Part shown: piece after piece, positions 25,676 to 32,472 of the stretch
Layout: each line of letters opens with the position of its first letter
Numbering within the stretch: the stretch's first letter is position 1
DNA from: Akkermansiaceae bacterium
GTDB taxonomy: Bacteria; Verrucomicrobiota; Verrucomicrobiia; Verrucomicrobiales; Akkermansiaceae
Direction of reading: 5' to 3'
NCBI GenBank assembly: GCA_023301645.1
Contig: JALZUH010000126.1
Coordinates: 1 to 32,472, forward strand
Length of the DNA: 32,472 nt
Translations under genes and position numbers: made by a program
The notes under the pieces: model-generated
What the model saw: the letters and a program-made list of their open reading frames with translations, nothing else
What the model was told of the DNA's origin: nothing
Databases searched by the model: none

Positions 25676-25745
25676 GCCCCCCTCGCTATCTTTGTAGACC
25701 ACCTTAACGCACTGAAACTCGTCTCAACTCCTCTTAAAGGGGGGC
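25676..25745. repeat. G/C-run inverted repeat between the uridylyltransferase gene and dnaX
   Basis: AGCCCCCCT at about 25675-25683 is repeated in inverted form as AGGGGGGCT at 25738-25746, with further partial matches in the flanking A/T bases. The spacer is 56 bases. On the plus strand the right arm is followed by TTTTGTATTTTTTT, which looks like a terminator tail. On the minus strand the repeat falls in the leader of the uridylyltransferase mRNA. It could be a leader structure, a relic terminator or the ends of a small inserted element. Confidence 0.5.
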
Positions 25746-25816
25746 TTTTGTATTTTTTTCGATGATTTCTGAATTTCACCATTTCCAAAACGCAGATCTT
25801 AACTAAATTCCCCTGC

Positions 25817-27475
25817 GTGAGCTATCAGGTCTTTGCCAGAAAATACCGCCCCAAGACATTTAAAGACGTCTTAGGGCAGGATCATGTTATTTCAACTCTT
25901 CGCAATGCCATTGAGCGTGACCGATTGGCACATGCTTGGCTTTTTGTCGGGCCTCGTGGCACGGGCAAGACCTCGACAGCACGTATTCTAGCAAAAGCGC
26001 TCAACTGCCCTGAAGGCCCTACGATTGATTTTGACCCTGAGTCCCCTATTTGTCAGGAGATAGCTGAAGGTCGCTCACTTGATGTTTTAGAAATTGATGG
26101 TGCATCTAACAATGGCGTCGAGCAGGTGCGCGAGCTTCGCGAAAACGTGCAGTTTGCCCCGACTAGCGGCAAGTTTAAGATCTACTACATTGATGAGGTG
26201 CACATGCTCACCACTGCAGCCTTTAATGCCCTGCTCAAGACGCTCGAAGAGCCACCCGATCACGTAAAGTTCATCTTCGCTACCACTGAGCCTAATAAAA
26301 TCCTCCCCACTATTATTTCTCGCTGCCAGCGATTCGACCTTCGTCCGATCCCGACAGACACTATTGCCAAGCACCTACAATTCATCGCAGCTGAGGAGAA
26401 TGTCTCCCTCGATGATGCTGCTGCATGGGCCATTGCCAAAGGTGCTGACGGTGGAATGCGTGACGCCCAGTCGATGATGGATCAGCTCGTCGCCTTCTGT
26501 GGAGAAGAGATCAAGGAGGCTAACGTTCTCGAAATCTTCGGCTTCACATCCCGTGATACCGTCGCGGCACTCACCGCCCACCTCGTTAAAAAGGAGAGCT
26601 CTCAAGCCCTCGAACTGATTCATCAGCAAGCCGAAAGCGGTAAGGAACTCTCACAGCTCCTCGCCGAACTCATTGGTTGCCTTCGAGCTCTCCTCGTCAA
26701 TCGGCTCGACCCCACCTCTGGTAGCGAAGGCTTCCCTGCTGAGCTATGGACAGCCCTTGTCAAAGACGCCCAGCCTATCCAGACCGATCGTCTTCTTGCT
26801 CTCATCGACACTTTAGCTGACACTGAGGGGCGGATGAAATGGGCTGCTAACAAACGCCTCCACATGGAAATCGGCTTCATCAAGGCTATCCAGTCGCTTA
26901 ACGAAGCGCGCATTAGCGACGTCATCAAAGCCCTCGCAGGAGCAGGCCCGATCGAGCAGACGCCTGCCCCAAGTCAGACTCCGTCAGTAGCAGCCCAAGC
27001 TGCAGCTGTAGAGACAACACCTCAAGCCCAACCAGCTCCACAAAGTGCCCCTCAGCCCACCACCGAGAACACACCTTCCCTACCTGCGTCACCTGTAATC
27101 CCTGCGCCAGAAGTATCTGCACCAGAAACATCTAGCCCGCCGTGGCACGATGACAGCGAGGAGCAGTCACCCCCTTCCTCAAACGCCGCTGAACAGACAC
27201 CAAGCGAGCCAACTCCAGCACAGTCCGTGCAACCAGCCGCAACAAGCACGCCTGAGCCGGCACCCAGCAAAAGCTTTGATGAACTCATCAACGACGCTGA
27301 AGACGCTCCTGCCGCGGTCATACCTCAGCCTGGGCCGGCACTAAGAGACCCCGAGCCTCAAGCACAGTCAGAATCCAGCGAGGAGTCTGACGCGCCAGCG
27401 CCACTCGATGACGACTTTTACAAAGACCCCCTTATTCTCAAGGCTCTTGAAATCTTCGAAGGCACCCTTCAATAA
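25817..27475 (+). CDS. dnaX: DNA polymerase III subunit gamma/tau
   Basis: Clamp-loader ATPase subunit of the replicative polymerase. The 552 residues have an AAA+ domain (about 1-215) with Walker A GPRGTGKTS at 45-53, Walker B region YYIDEVHMLT, ATTEPNKILPTIISRCQRFD (sensor 1 and Arg finger), and the clamp-loader helical domain to about 365. A long Pro/Ala/Gln/Ser/Glu-rich linker follows (about 380-525), with a conserved-looking tail DPLILKALEIFEG. The zinc module, which has four Cys in most bacterial DnaX proteins, keeps only C64 and C79; the middle two positions are Asp and Ser. The start is GTG at 25817, giving the family N terminus M-S-Y-Q-V-F-A-R-K-Y-R-P. ybaB follows after 97 bases, the usual bacterial gene order. 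Confidence 0.96.
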   Translation: MSYQVFARKYRPKTFKDVLGQDHVISTLRNAIERDRLAHAWLFVGPRGTGKTSTARILAKALNCPEGPTIDFDPESPICQEIAEGRSLDVLEIDGASNNGVEQVRELRENVQFAPTSGKFKIYYIDEVHMLTTAAFNALLKTLEEPPDHVKFIFATTEPNKILPTIISRCQRFDLRPIPTDTIAKHLQFIAAEENVSLDDAAAWAIAKGADGGMRDAQSMMDQLVAFCGEEIKEANVLEIFGFTSRDTVAALTAHLVKKESSQALELIHQQAESGKELSQLLAELIGCLRALLVNRLDPTSGSEGFPAELWTALVKDAQPIQTDRLLALIDTLADTEGRMKWAANKRLHMEIGFIKAIQSLNEARISDVIKALAGAGPIEQTPAPSQTPSVAAQAAAVETTPQAQPAPQSAPQPTTENTPSLPASPVIPAPEVSAPETSSPPWHDDSEEQSPPSSNAAEQTPSEPTPAQSVQPAATSTPEPAPSKSFDELINDAEDAPAAVIPQPGPALRDPEPQAQSESSEESDAPAPLDDDFYKDPLILKALEIFEGTLQ

Positions 27476-27572
27476 GGTCAATGCTCGCGACACTCGACAA
27501 AGAGTTGTCAATCATTTCGTAATAAACCAACGACTCAACACGTAAGAACACTAACTAAAAAAATCTAAACCA

Positions 27573-27878
27573 ATGGACATCCAAAAACTCATGAAACAAG
27601 CCCAGCAAATGCAAGCTGGTATGCAGAAGTCACAAGAAGAGCTCGCACAGAAACACGTAGAAGCCTCTGTCGGCGGTGGTAAAGTCACCGTTGTAGCCAA
27701 TGGCGCTGGTGACGTGCAGTCCATTAAGATCGACCCTGCTGTAGTAGACGCCTCTGACGTAGAATTCCTCGAAGAGCTCGTGCTCTCAGGTGTGCAGGAA
27801 GCAGTCGCTAAAGGTAAGGAAATGGCATCAGCTGAAATGTCTAAGCTCACTGGTGGGCTAAACATCCCTGGCATGTAA
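27573..27878 (+). CDS. YbaB/EbfC-family nucleoid-associated protein
   Basis: A 101-residue DNA-binding protein of the YbaB/EbfC family. The N terminus MDIQKLMKQAQQMQAGMQKS is a coiled helix of the expected kind, followed by the beta strands with VGGGKVTVVANGAGDVQSIKIDP and a C-terminal helix. Family members form tweezer-like dimers that bind DNA with low specificity. The position just after dnaX is conserved across many bacteria, where recR often follows; here tgt follows instead. Confidence 0.95.
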   Translation: MDIQKLMKQAQQMQAGMQKSQEELAQKHVEASVGGGKVTVVANGAGDVQSIKIDPAVVDASDVEFLEELVLSGVQEAVAKGKEMASAEMSKLTGGLNIPGM

Positions 27879-27956
27879 AAACGCCATGTGAGTAGTCTTA
27901 TATACCATACTGCTCACGGACTATCTGTCACTTCCCCTTGATCATCATCACGCTTA

Positions 27957-29129
27957 ATGTCTTTTAAGATTCACACCCACTGTTCGGACACGTCAGCTCG
28001 CACAGGCACGCTATCCACCGCTCACGGAGATATCCAGACGCCTATCTTTATGCCCGTGGGCACACAGGGCATGGTGAAGACACTCTCCCCAGATGAGCTA
28101 GTCGATATCGTAGACGCGCAGATCATCCTCGGGAATACCTATCACCTCTTCCTTCGCCCTGGCCTCGATGTCATGCGCGAGCTAGGAGGTCTACATAAGT
28201 TCAGCACATGGGATAAGCCCATTCTCACCGACTCTGGAGGGTTCCAAGTCTGGTCACTGGCCAAACTCAGAAAAATCACCGAAGAAGGTGTGAGATTCTC
28301 CAATCACCTCGATGGTGCCAAAACCATGCTCACCCCTGAGCTAAGCATGGAAATACAAGCCACTCTGGGTAGTGACATCGCCATGCTCTTTGACGAATGT
28401 CCTCCCTACCCCTGTGAGGAGAAATACGCCTCAGACTCCCTAAGCCTCACCACGAGGTGGGCAAAACGCTGTAAAGATTGGCACGTAGAAAATGCTGCTA
28501 AACACGTGCCATGGATGAATGATTCCAAGGACAGTGTCGAGGGAAGTTCTGTGCAGAAGCAGCTCATCTTCGGCATCGTCCAAGGCAGCACCTACGCACA
28601 CCTGCGTGAGAAGTCTGCCAAAGAACTCGTCGAAATAGGCTTCGATGGCTACGCGGTCGGAGGCATCTCAGTTGGTGAGCCGGAGGAAGAAATGATACGC
28701 GCTATAGAAAACGCTGTGCCATTTCTCCCCGAGGACAAGCCTCGCTACGCCATGGGACTAGGCACCCCACCCCAGATGCTCGAAATGATTTCACGAGGTG
28801 TCGACATGTTTGACTGCGTGATGCCCACTCGCGTAGCGCGTCACGGACTCGCCTTTACTGAAGACGGCCCTATTCACATTAAAAATAAGGAGTTTGAATT
28901 CGATAAGCGCCCGCTCGATGAAAGCACTCATCCTGACCTCCAGAAATACTCTCGCTCCTTTATTCGCCATCTCTTCAGATCTCGTGAAATGCTTTCTTTA
29001 AGGTTGCTTTCCCTGCATAATCTGCATTTCTATTTGCGCCTCATGAAACAAGCACGCGAGGCTATCGAGGCGGGCACATTCACCGACTTCAAAAACAACT
29101 TTAACAAACGCTACCTGAAACAATCATGA
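27957..29129 (+). CDS. tgt: tRNA-guanine transglycosylase lacking zinc-site cysteines
   Basis: Exchanges guanine-34 of GUN anticodons for preQ1 in queuosine synthesis. The 390-residue TIM-barrel protein has D92 in LTDSGGFQVWSL (general base), MLFDECPPYP, GYAVGGISVGE and nucleophile D286 in DMFDCVMPTR. The zinc site of bacterial Tgt is normally CxCxxC plus a later His. Here the CxCxxC segment, expected between PLD (329-331) and YSR (341-343), reads ESTHPDLQK, without cysteine, while H354 in SLHNLHFY remains. The frame and both flanks are intact, so this is not a frameshift. About 25 extra residues precede KQLIFGIVQGS (about 176-200). The stop overlaps the yajC start (ATGA), so tgt, yajC and probably secDF are co-transcribed. 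Confidence 0.93.
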   Translation: MSFKIHTHCSDTSARTGTLSTAHGDIQTPIFMPVGTQGMVKTLSPDELVDIVDAQIILGNTYHLFLRPGLDVMRELGGLHKFSTWDKPILTDSGGFQVWSLAKLRKITEEGVRFSNHLDGAKTMLTPELSMEIQATLGSDIAMLFDECPPYPCEEKYASDSLSLTTRWAKRCKDWHVENAAKHVPWMNDSKDSVEGSSVQKQLIFGIVQGSTYAHLREKSAKELVEIGFDGYAVGGISVGEPEEEMIRAIENAVPFLPEDKPRYAMGLGTPPQMLEMISRGVDMFDCVMPTRVARHGLAFTEDGPIHIKNKEFEFDKRPLDESTHPDLQKYSRSFIRHLFRSREMLSLRLLSLHNLHFYLRLMKQAREAIEAGTFTDFKNNFNKRYLKQS

Positions 29130-29470
29130 TCACTACATTACTCAACCTCTCTACAAGCATTGGGGCAACTCATTTTGCAGCAGCTAACCCACTCATTCTC
29201 CCGCTTGTGATGATCGTCGTCTTCTGGGTCGTCCTCATCCGCCCGCAGCAGAAGCAGCGCAAAGCACTAGCATACCTCCAAGCTGCCGTCAAAAAAGGTG
29301 ATAAAGTCATCACCATTGGTGGCATGCACGCCACAGTCAATGCCGTCAGTGATAAAACAATCTCACTCAAGCTCGCCGATAACGTCTTCGTGAAATACGA
29401 CCGCGTAGCTATCGCTACAGTCATCACTGCCAAGTCTGAGATCTCAGACAAAAAATCAGACACTAAGTAA
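29126..29470 (+). CDS. yajC: Preprotein translocase subunit YajC
   Basis: Small membrane protein of 114 residues that associates with SecDF and the SecYEG channel. One membrane helix (about 24-36 with flanks, ANPLILPLVMIVVFWVVLI) is followed by RPQQKQRKAL and GDKVITIGGMHATV, the diagnostic YajC segments. The ATG overlaps the tgt stop by four bases (ATGA), so translation is probably coupled. secDF starts 62 bases downstream. Confidence 0.96.
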   Translation: MITTLLNLSTSIGATHFAAANPLILPLVMIVVFWVVLIRPQQKQRKALAYLQAAVKKGDKVITIGGMHATVNAVSDKTISLKLADNVFVKYDRVAIATVITAKSEISDKKSDTK

Positions 29471-29532
29471 GCACGTAATAGCACCCATACATAATTATCC
29501 TGATTAGTATCTCGCCACTCTCCCATCACATC

Positions 29533-32004
29533 ATGACTATCGCATCCCTATCCAGTGACGACCAGCTGATGACCTTCATCTCAGGTCTAGGCCTCCTCGC
29601 CCTCTTCTTCTGGTATTTCGCCACCGACTTCCAGCGCAAGAAGCGTAACATCGGAACGATCATTATCGCCCTCATCGCAGTCTTTAGTCTGCTCTCTATT
29701 ATCCCACAGGACAAATGGGGCTCAGTAATCTCTGGAGAAACCTCACTCAAGGAAGCTCACATGCTCAAAGGTGGTATCGACCTCCAAGGTGGCTCAGCGT
29801 TCACTCTCAGAGTCCAGCCAAACATCGGACCTAATGGTGAAGTCATGCCAGTGACATCCGTTGCCGTGGCACAAGCGATCCAAACCATTGAAAAGCGACT
29901 CAATGCTATGGGCACAGCTGACCTACTCATCGTAGCACAAGGAGCAGACCGTATCCTCGTCCAGATGCCAGGTGTCAGCCCAGAAGCTGCTACTAAAATC
30001 CGCACCACACTTGAAAAGGTAGCGAAACTGGAGCTCAAAGAAGTCCACCCACAATCAAGCTCAATGGCAAACAAGGTCGCAGCTGACCCAGAAAACGAAA
30101 TCGTTCCTGGCTACGAGCTGAAGACTGCCGAGAACGAAGATAAAGAGGGCAAAGCATACAGAGAAAACATCCTTCTCAAGCGCCGCGCCATTATGGACGG
30201 ATCATACATCGTGCACGCACAAGCCCTCCAGACCGGTGGCGCATTCAACATCATCGTTGAAATGAATGGCGAAGGCACCAAGAAGATTTCTGAGCTCACC
30301 AGCAAAATGAACCACGGCTACGACAGAATGGCCATTCTACTTGATGGTAAAGTTCTCAGTGCGCCAACAGTTCAGAGCACACTCGGCTCACGCTTCGAGA
30401 TCAGTGGTCAGAAAAACCTCAGAGAAGCAGAAGAGCTCGCAGCAGCACTTCTTAACCCACTCAAAAACCCACTCATCGTCGACGAAGAGCGCTCCGTATC
30501 AGCCACACTTGGTAAGGAAACCATCTCACAGGGCATCACTGCAGGTATCGCAGGACTCGCTCTTACTATGGTGTTTGTCCTCATCTACTACCGCTTCGCA
30601 GGACTCATTGCTCTCATTGGCCTCACCGTAAACATTCTCATCCTCTTCGGAACGATGGCTATGTTTGGCTTCACCTTCACCCTACCGGGTATTGCAGGTA
30701 TCATCCTCACCATTGGTGTAGCAGTTGACGCTAATGTTCTCATCTACGAGCGACTCAGAGAAGAACTCGCTAAGGGCAAATCAGTCCAAGCCGCTATCTC
30801 AGCAGCATACGACAAGGCATTCTCAGCGATTTTTGACGCAAACATCACTACCCTACTCACAGCGGTCATTCTCTTCTGGAGAGCCAGTGGCACAGTCAAG
30901 GGATTCGCCGTCACACTCACACTCGGTATCCTAGCATCGATGCTCGCTGCGCTACTCTGCACACGTGTCCTCTTCTGGTGGGCAGCAGATAAAGGTATCC
31001 TCAAGAACCTCAAGTTCATGAACTTGATCAATAAGCGCTCAGTCGACTTCCTCGGCAAGCGCAAGATCTCACTCACGATCTCAGTAGTTCTCCTTCTCTT
31101 AGCCGTTGGTAATATCGGGATCAATGGTAAGAAAGACCTCGGCATCGACTTCACAGGTGGTGCTCAGCTCTCCATTCAGCTCGATGACGAAGTGAAAATC
31201 GACCAAGTCGAAGCTCAGCAATTCCTCAGCACACTCGAGCTATCCCAAATACCGTCATCACAAGAAGAGTCCAATACCACTGGAAACCTCTTCACCGTTC
31301 GCTGTGCTAATGAAGATGTAGAAACCATCCAAGAGGCACTTAAGAAAAAGTTCCCCGTGCTCAACACCAAAACATCTGCAGCAGAAGGAGCACTCAATAA
31401 ATACCAGATCAGCACAGAGACGATTAGCTCAAGTCTCGGTGGAGAATTTCTCAGTAATGCGATATGGGCGCTACTCCTTGGTCTGATTGCCATCCTCGTC
31501 TATATTACCGTTCGCTTTGAGTTCTCATTCGCACTTGGTGCCTTTGCCGCGCTCTTCCACGACATTCTTATCTGTCTTGGATTCATCATCCTCAAAGGTG
31601 ACGAGCTCTCCCTCATCCACGTAGGAGCATTCCTCACCATCGCAGGTTACTCGATTAATGACACGATCGTTGTCTTTGACCGTATTCGTGAAGATCTCCG
31701 CACCCGCCGTGGTGACGTAGCGGACATCATGAACCAGGCGATCAACACCACCCTATCAAGAACAGTGCTTACTTCATTGACTACCTTTGTAGCCGTGCTC
31801 GTTCTCTATATCTTCGGTGGAGCTGCCCTTAAGGACTTCTCATTCGCGATCATGATCGGTGTGATTGTAGGAACATACTCCTCGATCTTCATCGCATCTC
31901 CAATCGTTTACCTATGGAGTAAGCTACGCGGCACCAACCTACGCCGTGAGCTCCTCGATGCCAACCTAGAAGCTGAAGTCAATCCAGCTGGCAAAGTAAG
32001 CTAA
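29533..32004 (+). CDS. secDF: Fused protein translocase subunit SecDF
   Basis: An 823-residue fusion of SecD and SecF, the proton-driven factors that pull exported proteins through SecYEG. The SecD half has an N-terminal membrane segment, KGGIDLQGGSAFTLRV (79-94), a large periplasmic domain, and the SecD membrane bundle with GVAVDANVLIYERLREEL at about 396-413. The SecF half begins near 500, with KDLGIDFTGGAQLSIQL and SINDTIVVFDRIREDLR. About 12 helices are expected, with one extra near residue 15-30 compared with simple SecD. An unbroken frame joins the halves, so this is a true fusion, as in several other phyla. It ends the tgt-yajC-secDF run and is followed by a strong terminator. Confidence 0.97.
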   Translation: MTIASLSSDDQLMTFISGLGLLALFFWYFATDFQRKKRNIGTIIIALIAVFSLLSIIPQDKWGSVISGETSLKEAHMLKGGIDLQGGSAFTLRVQPNIGPNGEVMPVTSVAVAQAIQTIEKRLNAMGTADLLIVAQGADRILVQMPGVSPEAATKIRTTLEKVAKLELKEVHPQSSSMANKVAADPENEIVPGYELKTAENEDKEGKAYRENILLKRRAIMDGSYIVHAQALQTGGAFNIIVEMNGEGTKKISELTSKMNHGYDRMAILLDGKVLSAPTVQSTLGSRFEISGQKNLREAEELAAALLNPLKNPLIVDEERSVSATLGKETISQGITAGIAGLALTMVFVLIYYRFAGLIALIGLTVNILILFGTMAMFGFTFTLPGIAGIILTIGVAVDANVLIYERLREELAKGKSVQAAISAAYDKAFSAIFDANITTLLTAVILFWRASGTVKGFAVTLTLGILASMLAALLCTRVLFWWAADKGILKNLKFMNLINKRSVDFLGKRKISLTISVVLLLLAVGNIGINGKKDLGIDFTGGAQLSIQLDDEVKIDQVEAQQFLSTLELSQIPSSQEESNTTGNLFTVRCANEDVETIQEALKKKFPVLNTKTSAAEGALNKYQISTETISSSLGGEFLSNAIWALLLGLIAILVYITVRFEFSFALGAFAALFHDILICLGFIILKGDELSLIHVGAFLTIAGYSINDTIVVFDRIREDLRTRRGDVADIMNQAINTTLSRTVLTSLTTFVAVLVLYIFGGAALKDFSFAIMIGVIVGTYSSIFIASPIVYLWSKLRGTNLRRELLDANLEAEVNPAGKVS

Positions 32005-32022
32005 ATACAATCGATCAATCAT

Positions 32023-32060
32023 AAGCGGCGACATTCCTCACAGAGTGTCGCCGCTTTTTT
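32023..32060 (+). terminator. Intrinsic terminator after secDF
   Basis: AGCGGCGACA (32024-32033) pairs perfectly with TGTCGCCGCT (32046-32055) around a 12-base loop, followed by TTTTTT to 32060. It starts 19 bases after the secDF stop and is a clear Rho-independent terminator. Confidence 0.95.
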
Positions 32061-32433
32061 GTGCCCTATTTTTGCCGCTACTCGACTCTTCCATCAGTAA
32101 GTATGACCAGCGCACCTTGAGTCATTTGTAATCCATCATGTGAGGGAAAACAGTTCGTTGCGCCTTTAATCGTTTGTTAGTGAGGTCCTAAAAGCTGTTC
32201 TACAAAACTTTCTTCAGCAGCTTACTAACATGCTGAAATAGTGCTCAAACAGCAAAACCCATTCATACTTAGTCACTTTCAGCAGCGACCACAAACAACC
32301 ATTCCTCCACAGCGTCAAGCACCTCTAAAAAAAAGTTACTTTTACTATCGAAATTACTTGCAAAGATAGAATTATCTGGCAATTTCCGCGCGTCGGAGCG
32401 CCCCGCGCAACGACACCAAATAAAGTTGAAAGT
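32061..32433. other. Intergenic stretch of 373 bases without a recognisable gene
   Basis: No convincing reading frame, repeat or RNA was seen. The last 100 bases are AT-rich (runs of A near 32328, TTACTTTTACTATCG, GATAGAATTATC) and then switch to a GC-rich patch (CCGCGCGTCGGAGCGCCCCGCGC) before the tRNA. The promoter of the tRNA gene should lie here; TAGAAT near 32366 is a possible -10 element, but no good -35 element is at the right spacing. Confidence 0.5.
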
Positions 32434-32472
32434 TCCTGCGTAGCTCAGCGGCAGAGCGGGTGACTGTTAATC
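32434..32472 (+). tRNA. tRNA-Asn (anticodon GTT), 5' part
   Basis: The first 39 bases of a tRNA gene cut by the window end. TCCTGCG is the 5' acceptor strand, TA the linker, GCTC-AGCGGCA-GAGC the D arm, then G, the stem strand GGTGA, and loop CTGTTAA with anticodon GTT, reading Asn codons AAC and AAU. The 3' half is outside the window, so stem pairing of acceptor and anticodon arms cannot be checked in full. Confidence 0.88.

Noticed and set aside
25591..25788. N-terminal extension of the uridylyltransferase reading frame (66 codons before the ATG pair)
   Set aside because: The residues are not family-like, cross an inverted repeat, and the ATG pair at 25590/25587 gives the normal protein length.
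27300..27475. Programmed frameshift for a short gamma form of DnaX
   Set aside because: I noticed no clear A-rich slippery heptamer followed by a strong stem in the linker; only the full-length product is supported.
27888..27917. Hairpin GTGAGTAGT/ACTGCTCAC after ybaB
   Set aside because: Nine pairs with one wobble, a 12-base loop and no T run; too weak to call a terminator.
1..32472. CRISPR array, prophage or insertion sequence
   Set aside because: No regularly spaced repeats, integrase, transposase or phage structural genes were found.

Overview
The window looks like ordinary chromosome from a Verrucomicrobiota-type bacterium. This is inferred from the combination of genes: a eukaryotic-type UDP-glucose pyrophosphorylase, a fused SecDF next to tgt and yajC, a YHS/SCO/DUF420 set, and almost no Shine-Dalgarno motifs. 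No marker gene such as 16S rRNA is present, so the phylum is a guess and the genus cannot be named. Gene density is high. There is no prophage, insertion sequence or CRISPR array.

Layout. 1-5120 is a minus-strand block: a membrane-anchored TPR/beta-helix protein cut by the window edge, glutamine-dependent NAD+ synthetase (nadE), a CPBP-type membrane protease homologue, a class I aminotransferase and an Lrp/AsnC regulator. 5321-10144 holds a secreted protein of unknown function, purU, yaaA, a cyclophilin and a 3-dehydroquinate synthase-like enzyme that resembles EboD more than AroB. 10119-14942 is minus strand: a class IV and a class III aminotransferase in one unit, an M15-like lipoprotein peptidase, and a large exported protein that joins an MbnP-like copper-binding domain to an MbnH-like diheme peroxidase domain. 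15140-19339 is plus strand: pgi, carA, purA, closed by a strong terminator.

19556-24087 has a YHS-family exported protein with two CxxC pairs and a Met-rich tail, a YdjM-like membrane protein, a YugP-like membrane zinc peptidase, and a minus-strand DUF420/SCO/SCO-like unit. 24184-25590 is a UDP-glucose pyrophosphorylase gene, divergent from dnaX. From 25817 to the end the plus strand carries dnaX, ybaB, tgt, yajC and secDF, then a clear terminator, a 373-base gap without a gene, and the first 39 bases of a tRNA-Asn gene.

How the genes fit together. Most are housekeeping: NAD, folate one-carbon, arginine/pyrimidine and purine synthesis, sugar phosphate metabolism, replication, tRNA modification and protein export. 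A second theme is metal handling outside the cytoplasm: the MbnP-MbnH fusion, two SCO-like proteins, DUF420 and the YHS protein lie within about 11 kb. The most interesting points are the MbnP-MbnH fusion, the EboD-like cyclase with changed active-site residues, a Tgt that has lost its three zinc-binding cysteines, and the near absence of Shine-Dalgarno sequences.
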